Assembly (NCBI GenBank): GCA_963978905.1
Contig: OZ022256.1
Location: forward strand, 34,683,426-34,747,425
Length of the DNA: 64,000 nucleotides
Direction: 5' to 3'
From: Trichostrongylus colubriformis
Taxonomy: Eukaryota; Nematoda; Chromadorea; Rhabditida; Trichostrongylidae
The stretch's first letter is position 1. Each line of letters starts with the position of its first letter. The notes below the pieces were generated by a model. That model saw nothing but the letters and a program-made list of their open reading frames with translations, was not told the origin of the DNA and made no database searches. This document shows, piece after piece, positions 1 through 12,655 of this stretch. The position numbers and the translations under genes are program-made.

Positions 1-2037
1 GACCGATGCACCTGTTCTATTAGTCGTCTGCCATGAGGTAGGAATGATTGATCCCGTTTCATCTTTCTTTGAAACCGCTTTTTAGCTTGTAAGCTAACAA
101 GTATATTGCAAGTTTAGTGAAATCTCACGACACATGATTTGCGTTCACAGCTCTGTCCCGTGGTTTCCACTGATGGTATCCCGAATGCTTAACGTCGCTT
201 TGATATTGTGAGGCACCGACTTCCGTGGAGGGAATCGGCGCTGACATTGGGCATCGGCACTGACGCCAGATGACAGTGACGTATAATAGCAGTTTCAATG
301 GGCTCACTCGAAGATGCGTGTTTGCGTATTGAGCTTGTTCATGAGTTGCGTACCTCTTTACATTCGTGTACGGATTAGCTAGCCAGGTCATTTGCTTGCC
401 TTAGTACCATTCTGACGAGCGGCTCATTCGAGCCTAATTCTTCAGCTCACCGTTTCGGACTTTCTACGGGCAAGGTCGTTGGCGAAATTGGCCACGCAGC
501 AGAGTAGACGGCCTCCCAGTGTGCGGCGCTGACACCATCCATTGAAAAATGATCTCTTCTTCAAGGATTATGGACTCATTGACAACCTTAAAACATTCAT
601 TACTGGCATTCTTGCAAAGCCCATGAGTAGTAAGCTAGGCAGTCCAGTCGCTATGTAGTATGGCACCCGCGGTGCTGCATGGTGATCAAGCTGCGTTCAT
701 GTTCATGAAGTCAGAAAGCTGAGAAAATAAGCGGTTTATTCCCCATACATACAATGAATAGTGAGGACTATGCGTTGAGCAGAAGCCAAGCGGGTGAGAC
801 TCTGCTCAAACGAGTCGAGAACTCCGAGAGCCAAAGTCCGGCTCATCGAAAAATAGCACTTTCGACGTATCGATACACGAGGAGAGTAGCTCACCGATGG
901 CTTTCACCTCCAGATACTGATGTTTTGCGAAATTATCCAGTTGTTAGCTTGCTGATATTGCCGTTGAACGGAAGAGGACGAATGCACTTCAATGGGGAGC
1001 GCTAATGGTCGGTTCGTGTCAGGTAGAAAATTCACGAGATTCTGAAACTTTTGCGCGGGTAATCATTCCTCATTCACCGTATAGATCTCATACTTTTTCT
1101 CTTTTTAGCACACTTTCTGAATAAGAAATAGTAAGCAAATAAAGTGATCTCAAAACCGACATGCATTTTTCTCCGACGAGATTCGTGAAGCTACGCAAGT
1201 AGATCGAAAAGAGCTCGTTGCGTTGACAGTACAGTGTAGATATTCGTGGTTCATATCACGTCGGATGAATATTACGGTGAAATAAGAAAAAAAGCAGACC
1301 GGAACATGTGGACAAACCTGATAGTTCTGTAAAAAATATTCCTTTTTTATACTGTTAAGTGCTGAAAACCAGTGCGCTGATTTCCGAATGCGTTCGTTAT
1401 TTCATAACTCGCTGATTTTGGTATGAAATTGGCAGCGATCGCAAGCCGCTCCACGATATTTCCTGGCTCATGCGATTTCAGAAGCAGGGGTTCTGTGAAC
1501 AAATTGACCACCGCCTCATGTCGCCGTCTGATGATAATATTATTCAACTGTACCTTCACCTCGCCGTACCACTGGCGTCACTGGCCTTAGCCCACCGCTC
1601 GAGTAAACTAATAAAAGCGGTGTACTGCGGAACAAAATCAGTAGGAAAAACACAAAACAACGTACACATAAACAAGGTACGTACAAAAACAACACACAGC
1701 ATCAGATAACATTATTCAAGGAATGGGAGCTAAGTTTCAGCGAGTCTCAATCGAACAGTGTGACCCACATCACTTCCTTCTTCCGTAGACAAGCGATATG
1801 CACTCGGAAGGAGTGGAATCCACAAAAGCTGGAAGAGCCAAGTTCATGCATTTTGTCGCTGCCAGGTGAAAGAGGTGGCGACCCGAATTGCCAGAAGAGT
1901 TAACTGACCGGATAGGCTAAATTTATACCTTACATGTGTCGTGGAACTGTTTAGCGGCAGCATCGCACCCAAATTTTAGTCTGAGCCAATCATGTTTACT
2001 TTACTTCATTGAGCGTTTCAAGATCCAGTGCGAACCT
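1..2037. other. Unassigned flank
   Basis: No recognised gene, repeat or RNA. Open frames here are short and without known motifs. Confidence 0.4.
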
Positions 2038-2246
2038 ACTAGGGAAGGTATTTTACTTCCCATGGAACTTTGAAATAAGACCCGGATGGATCGATAGAGC
2101 ATCGAATGCTGATTATAACTGTGAAAACCAAAATTGCTAAATGGCATTCTGAAGCGAGTTACGAGGGGTCAAAGTTTGCCTATGACTTGCCTGTGACATC
2201 TCAATGGCGAGGCGCTTCGTCATCAGGATGACTAGCGCAGAGCCAG

Positions 2247-2534
2247 GGGTGGGGGGAAATTCGCCAAAAAATCGCGTCAGCGGCGTCGCACTCGCGGCGC
2301 CACCAGTACGACTTGCGCATCGATTTTGCTCTTGGGAGCCCGGCAGAGCGTGGCTGCGTCACTTCTGCACTCCAGCCATGCCACACTGCCTCCTCCATCC
2401 ACGCCACCCTGCCTCCTCCACCTTTGCCACACTATCTCGCTTGAAGGCTGCCATGCCCTGCCACTGGTACTCGCACCAGCCGAGCCGCTCGCCGCGGGCG
2501 GCCACGCGATTTTTTGGCGGATTTCCCCCCACCC
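2247..2534. mobile_element. Mutator-like MITE, family E, copy E1, nested in M1
   Basis: The ends are inverted over about 30 bp (GGGTGGGGGGAAAT ... ATTTCCCCCCACCC). They are flanked by a perfect 9-bp direct repeat, CAGAGCCAG, at 2238-2246 and 2535-2543. A 9-bp target duplication points to the Mutator (MULE) superfamily. The GC-rich interior matches copies at 18824, 30574 and 32228. It carries no coding capacity. Confidence 0.85.
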
Positions 2535-2548
2535 CAGAGCCAGTAATG

Positions 2549-2617
2549 GCCTCCGTGGTTCAGGGGTAGTGTCCCGCTTCTGCATGCGCGAGATCGTGGG
2601 TTTGCTTCCCGCAGGTG
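2549..2617 (+). other. tRNA-like module in M1
   Basis: It reads as a degenerate tRNA: A-box-like GTGGTTCAGGGGTAGTGT, TCTGCA at the anticodon loop (GCA, as in tRNA-Cys) and B-box-like GTGGGTTTGCTTCCC. The acceptor stem pairs only partly, so a functional tRNA is unlikely. The same module recurs in both arms of M2. Confidence 0.5.
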
Positions 2618-3540
2618 CGGCTTTTCTTGCATTTTGTGTTTCATTGTCAGTAAGTGCTTTTCTTTCGCTTTTAAACGTTTCCTCGTATGATATTCGGGCG
2701 TAGGGGGTCGAATTACCACTCTGTGCAAGTTTCCAGCCGGATCCAGTTTTTGGCCCAACTTCGGAAGATCAGGGGTGGCCAGGGGTTAAGTAGGAGTTTT
2801 TGAATTTCCTTCCACAAAAATCCTGCAAGCTGAACAAGATAACCTAAACATCCCTATCACACTTGCCCATCACACTAAACGCACGTAACCAGCGCCAAAT
2901 AAGAGCATTTGCTGGGCAAGGGTCAACGGCTTCTCCTTTCTTGGATGGGTTGCCAGCCAATAGCCTATCAACTTTTCCGAGATTTGGGCAAATTCTCGAA
3001 TTGGCTGAAAACTTGTCTTATAGGGTAATTTGATCCCCTGAACACTAAAGTTACACTGGTTTTGCGTGAAAACGTATGGCTCGCGCGCTATGGGCTCCCA
3101 AACATACCATGAAATGGTACTACTCTTTTTTTTTCGGGAAAACCTTCATAACTTCATTCAGGTGATCGTTTGGCAGATTCTGAATACAGATTTGAAATCA
3201 GCATTTAAAAGCGCGTACAGTGGTATGTGTCTCATTGCAAATGACCATTTCGACAAACCGTCTGGTGGCAAAGTGCCTCGCCAATGAGGTGTCACAGGCA
3301 AACTTTGACCCCTCGTAACTCGCTTCAGAATGCCATTTAGCAATTTTGGTTTTCACAGTTATAATCAGCGTTCGATGCCCTATCGATCCCGCCGGGTCTC
3401 ATTTCGAACTTCCATAGGAAGTAAAATACCTTCCCTAGTTAGTAAATAATCCCCAAATAATCGGACAGTTATAAGCAACCAGTTGGCTAGCGCACACTAC
3501 TGTGCGCGAAAAACCATGTGCGTCAGTGGGTCGGTCGAAA

Positions 3541-4080
3541 CTGCTCTTTTCTCAGGACAGAGTATTTCACTGCACGCTCTGCCCACCGTGGGAGGAGCTT
3601 AATCTAATGCCCCTTACTTCTTGTGCCATGCCTTGCCCATCCCACACTTGCCCAGTCTACCTCCTATAATAGCCAACATTCATGGTGGATATTCATGTAA
3701 GTCCAAGCTCCGCCCATCACTACAAATGCTCCACTCACCATTACAAATGCTCCGCCCATTGTGCCCAGAATTCTTTCTTGACCTTCGGAAACTCATCGCT
3801 GATCTAAATAAATCTTCTTCCCACGTTTGGGTCGTATTGGGACTCAGTTTCAATTCTCGGTCTGAAAACAGGACACTCCAGTACACGCCCCGCCCACCGT
3901 GGGCGGAGCTTAACTTGGTTCATATGTGGTCTTTACTTCTTGTCCCTTGTCCCACCCATACCACACTTGTCCCAGTCTCCACAGGTCGTTTTTCATAAAG
4001 GACCTTATTTTGTGGCAGACGGAGGGACGGTCGGACGATGGGACGGGCGGACGTTCAGACGGACGAAGGGTTTCATAAAT
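3541..4080 (+). repeat. Dispersed repeat family C, copy 1, with GGACGG minisatellite
   Basis: Two diverged tandem units around 'cgcccaccgtgggcggagct' followed by a GGACGG-rich tail (about 4018-4066). It is shared in inverse orientation with 49225-49720. Confidence 0.7.
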
Positions 4081-6813
4081 AGCAGGAATATTGTAGTAAG
4101 AAAGCTGTGAGAAGTTAGAAATCAGAAAATAGGAGGTCAGCTAGAAAGAGATAATCTGTCGCATTGAAGAGCACTCTTTGAAGCCTTTATCGCAATCTCA
4201 TCGTGCTTAACTTCGCGATGCAGCGCTTTACTAGACGAGCTGTTACGAAGGCTGGACCGTTCTGGGATGGTTAGAATGTACCTATATCCCCTCGCAGTCC
4301 GGATATACATACCCCTCAGCGGCTACTGATCCGGAGGTGGCAAAAGTGAAGGAGTGAGAAGGCAGACTTAGTTCCCACGTTTTTGGCCTTTCCATCCAGT
4401 CCTTGCTCTGCCGTAGCGCTTGACTTTCACTTGCCACAATAACCTCTTCCGGTAACTTCAATATTTTTGAAGCAGAGGAGTAAGTTGAATGTGCCGCAAA
4501 GTATAGTGCAGTCAAATGCTTTTGACAGTGTCATCGACAAAAGCTTCATCGATAACCATGGCGGTGAGTGGCGAGTGTTTCTATGGGTAAAGTCGTCAAT
4601 GAGTGGGTACGAATCGCGAGGCATTGCATGAAGTTAAGTTGGTTAAGCGCACAGTTTACGATAATTTTCGTGCCTCTTCGTGTTTCATAAAAACTCTTTG
4701 TGTGCTGAAAACACAAATGAAGAAAAACAAAGAAAACATTCATAAATCTTAAAAATAAGGTATTCCTGACTTTGCTTTCGACGGTTTCGCGGCTCAAACG
4801 CAAACATTTCGTATTGCCATTTTGTAAAGGCGCTTTGAGTGGTTGGTCTACTTATGTTCAAGCTAAAAACGGAACAAGGAGAAAGATATGAGAGGTCAAA
4901 TATGTATAATAGTTGCATATATGTACATAATGTGGACAGTTGACGTTATGGTTCCTTTCATAAAAAACAATTTTCAATGAAAAACAGATGAGATGGATGG
5001 AATAGTTGGGCATTACTTCCTATAAAGTCAACAAATAAAAAATTGGTCCAATGAGAATGCTGATTTTGTCATTTCCATAGTGAATTGGATAGCACGCATT
5101 GGTGGCCTGCCCTATCGGAACGCTTAGACATCCTCAGGCACACTGTCTCCGGCAGATGAACTGCAGAACGACAAGCCGTGTAGCTGGATCGTGATAAGAG
5201 CCCAAGACGCGCTTTTCGATGCCTGTTTTGTTTCACATCACCTATTTTAAAGTGATAAAGTGAAAGGCTTGTTTTCAGAGAGCATGTATTCACGTTTTCA
5301 CTTTTCCCCTACTCCCTCCCCCGATGCCTTCAAAGGCCCAAGGAAACAGACATAACAGTCGATCCATTCTCAATGTTATTAGTTTATCTGAAAGCATTAT
5401 GTGTGCTTGTGTCATCATTGGAAATATGATCTTTTGTAAACGCTTCAGATTTTCAAAACCGTGGGAGGGGCACAAGTGCGACTATTTGATTACAATGAAA
5501 TCAGCACTGCAATAGCTGTCGGCATGATGCTGGCCTCAATACAGGTGAGTGATTATAGCGAGTCGACAGGTACCGATTCCTTGGCGCCTATTCTTCCAAT
5601 TCTTTTTTATCATAAGTAGAAGTGGAGGCGGGATTTCCCTACGAAAGGATATGATGATGACATGACACACTAGCGACCTTGGCAAACGCGCGTTTTCTCA
5701 CATGTCAGCCTCGCTTGATACCACCTTTCCAAACTCGCTGAATTTCGAGCCTATGTTGAGCGCTAATGCAAAATATTGAGTGCTGCGGAATTATGAAATA
5801 TCCCTCGAGGGCTTGAATAAGAGAGCACTGCATGATGGGAAGTGCATAATCATGTGGTAGGTATGTAAACAGAGTCACCGTCTCACGAGTATAGTATAGT
5901 ATAACAGAGATGAGATCTATTCGTTGTGTGTTACTAGAAGGTCTGTATTCTAGGACAGACTTATTTTTCTAAAAATAAAACAGTTTTCCCTCAGGAGGAT
6001 CACTTCTAACGTAACCAAAGAGTGAAAAAAATCTATTGAAAAACAATGTAAGCCGACTATGTTCACCCTGGATACCATTGTTCATGTTTATAAAAACTGA
6101 TTATTCGTGGATTTCAAATGTGTTGATAAAAGGAATTTCCTGTGCAGCATCCTACCAATGGAACGCATTGTCCCACGCGGCAGAAAACGTGCGTGCGCAC
6201 ACAATGTCGCCAACGTGATAATATGATCTAGCTCGTTTTCTGAACACTGTATCGAGGCTTCCCGAATTCCTTTATTTCCCACTAACTTCTGTAATAATAA
6301 CCAAGCGGATGAATCTGCTTTCCTAGATCTCCCTTCACTTGTCACTCCTAGACAAAATTACAAATTGCTTCATTTTCCGTTGTACGATATAGCGAACTTT
6401 TCGTTAAAATTACAATTTGCCATTAATAAATTGCACTATGTTTTTTCAGCTCCAAATAGGTTGTTCCCTCGAAGTTTCTAGAGGTCCTAAGCTGCTCGCA
6501 ACGATGGTTTTGTGAACAATATGATTTTCAGTACGTCGGCCTGAACACAGTCGTGACTTCTCCATTGAACGCAGGATCACAAATTCTACGGCTTTTACGT
6601 CGCCCACACAATGAATCTGTAGGTCGCAAATTACAAACTCATTTCAGCATGCACAATAGAGTATAGAAGAAGCAAAAGTAGAAGCGCAATATTTGAAAAA
6701 CAAGAAAACTATTGCTTTTGGCGTCAGGTGCATTTCAACCTCATCTAAGGCTATTGGGAGCATTTTCTTCAGCTTCGACAGCTCGATGTCGTGGAATTAT
6801 GCCACATCCTATG
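4081..6813. other. Unassigned, except repeat D copy 1
   Basis: Apart from 5078-5292 nothing is recognised. AT-rich with short random frames. Confidence 0.4.
5078..5292 (-). repeat. Dispersed repeat family D, copy 1
   Basis: On the minus strand it shares tracks 'tctctgaaaacaagcctttc', 'aggcatcgaaaagcgcg' and 'tatcacgatcc' with 51558-51930 and 61256-61600. Confidence 0.6.
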
Positions 6814-6816
6814 TAA

Positions 6817-7089
6817 GGCCGCGTTCATACTTTGCGATTTTGCGATTTTGCGATTCCGCGATTTTGCTCGAACATATTGTCCATTGCACACACACACATA
6901 CACACATACATACATACACACATACACACATACACATACACACATACACACACATACACACACATACACACATACACACATATACGTATACATGCACACA
7001 TACACACCTAAAGATGGGCAAAGGAAAATCGCAAAATCGCAAAATCACAGAATCGCAAAATCGCAAAATCGCAAAGTATGAACGCGGCC
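6817..7089. mobile_element. PIF/Harbinger-like MITE, family H, copy H1, with CA microsatellite core
   Basis: The terminal inverted repeat GGCCGCGTTCATACTTTGCG continues into repeats of gattttgc on the left and gcaaaatc on the right. It is flanked by TAA on both sides (6814-6816 and 7090-7092), a 3-bp duplication like that of PIF/Harbinger elements. The centre is a (CA/TA)n microsatellite. Confidence 0.75.
6886..7007. repeat. (CA)n/(CACATA)n microsatellite
   Basis: About 120 bp of alternating ca/cata units lying inside the H1 element. The long open frames across it on both strands are artefacts of the repeat. Confidence 0.95.
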
Positions 7090-7344
7090 TAAGCCGTCGG
7101 GTGAATGACTCATATTGCGGGATCAAGGCCTGGGAAGAGGTCCGAGGGCATTGACATGAGGCCTTTGACTTTCACGATTTTCAACGAAAATGGCTGTGCA
7201 AACCCAGTTACGCACCTTGGCAAGAGAGACGAATGGTTAATTGGTGACTAATTCACTACACGGTGAATGTTTTCATCCAGACGTTGAATGTTGTATGGCA
7301 TATTTGCAAATGAAGGAACAGATAACTTAATGTAAGGGTCAAGT

Positions 7345-8990
7345 GTAGGAAAGGTTTTTGTTGCGGCTAGGTTTCTCCATAAGCCGGCCTGTCAACCTGG
7401 GCCTAGCGCTTGTCACGTCAGCACTTTTGCAATTTCTTGCAGGGTATGAGTTGTGTCTTTCAGGGCAGGAAAATGACTACCTCACCGTAGCGGGAGACCT
7501 GAGCGGTCATGTCTACAGTGACAGGTGTGGGCTAGAGAGAGTGCACGGCACAGGGCGAACATTGCCATAGAGCTTCCTAAGGTTGGTGAAAGCCACACGT
7601 GAAGGGGGACGACTCGAAAGTCAGAGTAGCGGAGACTGGTTTTCCAGTTCCTTGTGGTTCCGGTTCAGGAGATTCCTTTAGGTATCTGAGATGTACAAAC
7701 GCTGGCAGAAAAAGCGGAGCCCAGAAGACTTTGCCGCTTATGAAAGTAGCAAGAGGTTTGCCAAAGCAACCATAGCCGAAGCATAGAATAGATTGCAGAG
7801 GGGCATAGAATCTCGTCATCATGGGTTGGGCGCATACTAGTGAGGATGAAGAGTAAGAAGATGATTGGTTCAGATGGGGTGCCGACAGAAATGAAAGGCG
7901 CTGACAGAGTACGGGATAGACTAGCTCACTCGTTTCCTCAGTACCGAAGCGGCTGAAGGAAGGATCTCAGATGGCTGGAAGACAGGTACAATCGTCACCA
8001 TCTTTAAGCAGAGATGTGATGCAATGAACTGCTCGAACTACCGGGAAACCAAGTTGGCATCGCTCCAGGTACTGGAACGGCTGGCCACTCTCATAAGAGA
8101 TATGTACGTCAGAGGTGAGGTATTGTTGCGCATTCCTCAAGAATTGTCGAATGAAGTATAGAGTTTCAACGGTAAAGGTACACCCGTTCCTTTTCCTCCC
8201 CACTCTGGATGTAATGGTAAGTCATCTCATGGAGAGACAACCGGAAACTATTCTGTACGCAGACGCTATTGCCCTGTAGCGGAAGACAGTGAAGAACTCC
8301 AGGCAAAAATACAGAAATGGCAGGACATGCTGGCACAGAATGGACTCCGATTAAACGTCAGGAAGGTCGAGTTCATAGGCTTCGAGGAGTGCTCAGAACC
8401 GATGGAGGATCGCCATGGGAAAAATATCGTGAGGGTAAAAGGCTTCCGGTAGCTCGGTCGTGATCTAGCGGCTGATGGCACTGTGGACTAGGGGGAGAGG
8501 CCCGAGCAAAAGAGGCGTGGATAAAATGGAGGGAGTGCGATCGACGGTGCCCCAGGACGCTCAAGAGCGTGGTATACGGAGCGGTGATAGGGTCTGCAAT
8601 GCTGTACGAGAGCAAATGCTGGGCCGTCATAAAGGTACATGAAGGACAAACTGCAGGCGGTTGAAATGAGAACGTTGATATGGGCGTGCGGTTGGACGCG
8701 ACTGGACAAGTTCAGGAACGAGGACGTGAGAGCAATATACAGACGGCTCCTGTCTAGCTGAAGTTGAGAGAGCAGCGGCTGCGATGGTGTAGCCATTGAA
8801 AAGGTCAGATAATCACCCCACAAGGAAAATACTATTATAGGATTAAAAGCGCAAGAGAAGTGACCACGTGGAGCTTCGAAGAAGTTATGGAGAAACGGCA
8901 TAAGTGAAGAGACTCACAGAATTGGAAGCAAAGGCGGAAGATGCCTTAGATAGAAATTTGTGGCACGTCTGACAAGAACAGGGTACCTTG
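7345..8990 (+). pseudogene. Decayed RTE-type non-LTR retrotransposon
   Basis: Fragments in family order but different frames: endonuclease VAGDLSGHVYSDRCGLERVHG (7480-7560), linker YKRWQKKRSPEDFAAYES (about 7693), reverse transcriptase SDGVPTEMKG (7867) and WKTGTIVTIFKQRCDAMNCS (about 7976-8035), catalytic box ILYADA (8250-8267) where YADD is expected, and C-terminal DNHPTRK and LTELEAKAEDALDR (8805-8955). Many stops and frameshifts, and internal deletions. The order matches RTE elements common in nematodes. Confidence 0.8.
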
Positions 8991-11044
8991 CAAGGACTCT
9001 GCACTAGCGCTAGGGAGGAGAAGAACTAAATCGTAGGTAAGATGAACTAAAAAGTAAATGAGTAGGCCTAGCAAGTAAATGAAAAGGGCGGCTTTCTCTC
9101 CGAGTTTCCATGTGTTTGCAATACAAGCTGCATTGACAAAATCAGGAAAAAGTCGCGAATCTACCGATCTTGTTTTTATCAATGAGCATACACTGTTGCT
9201 ACAGTGATTTCTACCCACTCCGGTATCAATCATGTCACTTGATAATGGAAAACAATAAGAGCATGAAAAGACTGAAGTGAGATTCCAGGTGCTGCTGCTC
9301 TTGCCTTTGGGTTATGCTGCGGCAGATGCACTAGTTCCCGATTTGAAGCGGAAACGAGTGGAGGAAATCATAAAGGTGTATTAATGTCAAGGTTGTTACT
9401 ATGATCTCACTTCTTCTATTTCTTTGTGCTTTGTTACTTTGTGTTGTTTTTTTATGTTAAAGGGTTTTTCCATGTTACATCCAATTCAAAGAATATCAAG
9501 TGATCATGATGTGACGATGACATACAGGAGTACTAATTTCGTGCACAACGTGTTTCTGAGGCTGTTTGCTTCCCAGACTATTGGGAATACAATAAGCAAT
9601 GCAAGTTGTGAAGATTAGCAATAAAATCAAAATGCATAGTAGCAGAAATCCGCCTTCATAGTAACAGTAATGAATTTGAACGAAGATAGCTCGAATTGTG
9701 ACTGAGACAGCGGCTGTGAGACGAAGCTAAAAATTGCGAAGTATTGTCACAGTGGGATTGAGGGGAATTGTACCAATCATCATCAAAAAGCATCATCGAA
9801 AATTGTATCATAAAATTGTATCAGGAAAAAACGGAGAAGTAGGACCTCCCAATTCTCTTCAAGAAATTCTTCATTATAAACAGGCAACCCTCACAACAAG
9901 AACAAGAGAAGAGATCTTGATTATCAAAAAAAAAACCAACAGAGAACCTCGAAAGGGACTGCTTCTTAAAGGAAGGAAGGTAGGTGATTGAGAAATAACG
10001 AATTCAGATGAGATACGACGTGGATGATAAAATTAATAAGTAAATATAAAATTAATGATACGTGAATACTGACTCTCCTGCTCTTGACTTATCGACTGGC
10101 CCACCCATTCATTCCTTACCCATCTACCCACTTATACGACTCCCTTCAAAGTCCATTCCTCCACAGCCTTCCTCTCCTGTCACAGAATCCCTACCACAAC
10201 ACGAAAAATGACGCATCGCAAAAAATCGATGTTCGGTTAGAAATATTGACAGAAAAAGTGGAGAAAATGCCCGCCAGCTTTCTTTTATCCTTCTCAACCA
10301 CTTGTGGGGAGCATTGCGTCTTACTCAGAGAGTGAAGACAACATCACTCACATCATTGCTTCTGGGCTTTCGAACTGCCCTTTCGACTTCATGTATGTCT
10401 GAAAAACTATATTGTATAAGAGCAGGAGGAGCAGTGCAAAAGAAACACATCAGTGTCACGAAGGGAACGACCATTACAGTAGCAGATAACACGCGCTATG
10501 TCAATGCATATCAGCATCCTTCGGGCGCGTTGTTGTTGGCGCGAGCGCGCTACTCAAGATACAGTTCTGGTATTGCCATCTGAATCAATCAGAATTGATA
10601 AGCCCTCAGAAGTTCCATTCTGAAAGCCCGGTTCCACATAAAATGATGTGGTTTACAGAATAGCGCTCTATCGAGCTCTAACTAAATATAGTGATGACTA
10701 AAGAAAATGAAGATAAGATAAGATATCAGATAAGGATCCCGCATTTCTTATTGACTTCTGCGTCGACCTCCTTATTCCTTCTTTACACGATTGACTGCAT
10801 CCTTCTCGTTGCCACCAGCAAGGCCAGAGTGCCTTTCCCGGACCCAGTAGACTCACTAGAGGGACTCTCATAGTCAGCACTTTGGGATTAGAAACTTTCG
10901 ACAGTCGGATTTTGTCAGTTCTCTCAAAGGCAGTGTTAGGGAAAAATCTAACGAAATGCGAAACAAGTGGCGAATATGACGGGCGAGATGATCATTAATA
11001 CGACGGAGAAGAAAAAACGGAAGCAAATGACCAAAAACCTAAAA
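8991..11044. other. Unassigned intergenic stretch
   Basis: AT-rich, poly-A and poly-T runs; no supported feature. Confidence 0.4.
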
Positions 11045-11600
11045 ATAGAACCCCTTTCCCATCACTGATTCTCGAAACGGGTGGCCCGGACGACTCTGCC
11101 ATTGGCATGTATCCAGGTAATCAATGCGCATAAACAGCGTGGAAACAACACAAAAAACTCAAAGGGCATCCGATCGTTGACTGCAGACGAGCGAAGACAA
11201 CAAGTGAGTATTATTGGAAAAGAAAAGAAGAGTAGAGAAGAAAAAGTCGCGAGCTTTACGGGTAAGCAGCAGCAATCAAAAACACAGGAAAAGATAACCA
11301 ACTGATAAGAAACGGTCTGCGACGCTCTCTTTACGAAAGCGCGCCCCGATCGCTCCAGCCGGCCGCATCGCCTTGGCCCTCCCACCCCAGCCAATCATGG
11401 GGAGCTCGTCGTGAGGAGGCGGGCTGCCCACAATAAAGGCGGCTTGCCCTGATTAGGCCACCTCCGCCACAGCTCAAGGGGCGCTTTCCGTGGGAGATTT
11501 CGCCGAAAATAGGCTTCCGAGACCCGTAGTTTTTGAAAGAATGACTCCTTTTGGGGTTCCTTCTCACCCACACTAGCCCTTACACTGTCTTTAGGTCTTT
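11045..11600. repeat. Dispersed repeat family B, copy 1
   Basis: Shares 'cccaccccagccaatca', 'gccacagctca', 'gatttcgccg', 'taggcttcc' and 'gaatgactcctttt' in the same order with 27290-27679, and a subset with 62368-62600. Confidence 0.65.
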
Positions 11601-12655
11601 TTTATTTTTGTTTGCAAACGGTTTTCTGCAGAGTGACCCCTCTTGTGGAACAACCAATTCATGATGCGTGGCACGGACCAAGTGGGCGCCTAGTGGATAA
11701 GGCCAGTTCCTGGCTTACAACTCAATACTGGTGTTGATAGCGGTTATTTGTAGAAGTGGCTCAAAAATTTTCACGCTATACCTACGTTTTTCTCGAAAAG
11801 AAAGCATGATTGTAGCAAGAAACGGTTCAAATTCAGATCCTCCGGCTTATTGCGCAGAATCCAACAAAACTGACGCGACTCAGTTTTCCGCAACTTTTGC
11901 CTGCGGAGACACTTCTAGATGTAATCATTTGAAATCCTTATTTGCACTGATTGGTACGTTTTCTTTATTTTGCAGTTTCCCCAGACCTTACTACTACTAT
12001 TTTTTCTCTAATGCATTGATAAAATCTGTGCATGTTCGTCTTTGTAAAATTTGCCGACTCGAAGAAATAACCCAGTATCCTATAAATCTCTAATCACAAT
12101 AGTAACGCTCAAAGGCACCACTATGGGTGAAGAAGGAAGAGAGCACTGAGTATGCCGAGATATGGGAATGCATGTTTTTCATAAATGAATTTCGGATAAA
12201 AGAGAAATAATCCGTAATCGAACTCGCCCCTCAAGGTCTTAATCGGAATCTCGCTGCACTACGTCGTGGGTTTGTAACGTCCAGTCGAGCAAGAGTCGTC
12301 GAGAAAAAGGGACGCTACAGACCTTTACACAAGGCCTAAATACGAAATCTTTTTCAATCTCCACTATGTCAGTAACCACCGCCGAATTATATAGCACGTA
12401 CTTTTATTGTTGTTGCTGCTGTTTGTTATGCGTTTTGTTTTGTTGCTAATTGTAGGTATTCCAGCATGTCTTCACTAATCTACAATATTTAGCCTGTTAT
12501 TTGCTCAGTGCACCCAAAAAGTACATCTCTAGCGGCAGTAAATAATCTACTAATCCTAAAATGAGATATTTGGAATTGCAGTGTTATTAAATTCGAACTT
12601 CTCTCTTCATAGAACCTCGGCATCGATATTGTGTTAGAACTTCTTCAGTTGTGCC

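Larger units (their letters stand above)
2038..3440. mobile_element. Inverted-repeat element, family M, copy M1
   Basis: The left end (from ACTAGGGAAGG at 2038) and right end (about 3285-3440) are inverted copies of one another over about 150 bp, both holding the same track around 'gaaaaccaaaattgctaaatgg'. The interior is shared, in opposite orientation, with copy M2. It carries a tRNA-like module at 2549-2617 and is interrupted by a MULE-type MITE (2247-2534). No transposase frame is seen, so it is probably non-autonomous. Confidence 0.8.

Noticed and set aside
2204..2758. Overlapping 100-125-codon frames on both strands
   Set aside because: They lie within the GC-rich MITE E1 and element M1, which are repetitive and non-coding.
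6693..7154. Long open frames in both strands across 6.7-7.15 kb
   Set aside because: They are translations of the CA/CATA microsatellite and the gattttgc repeats of the H1 element.
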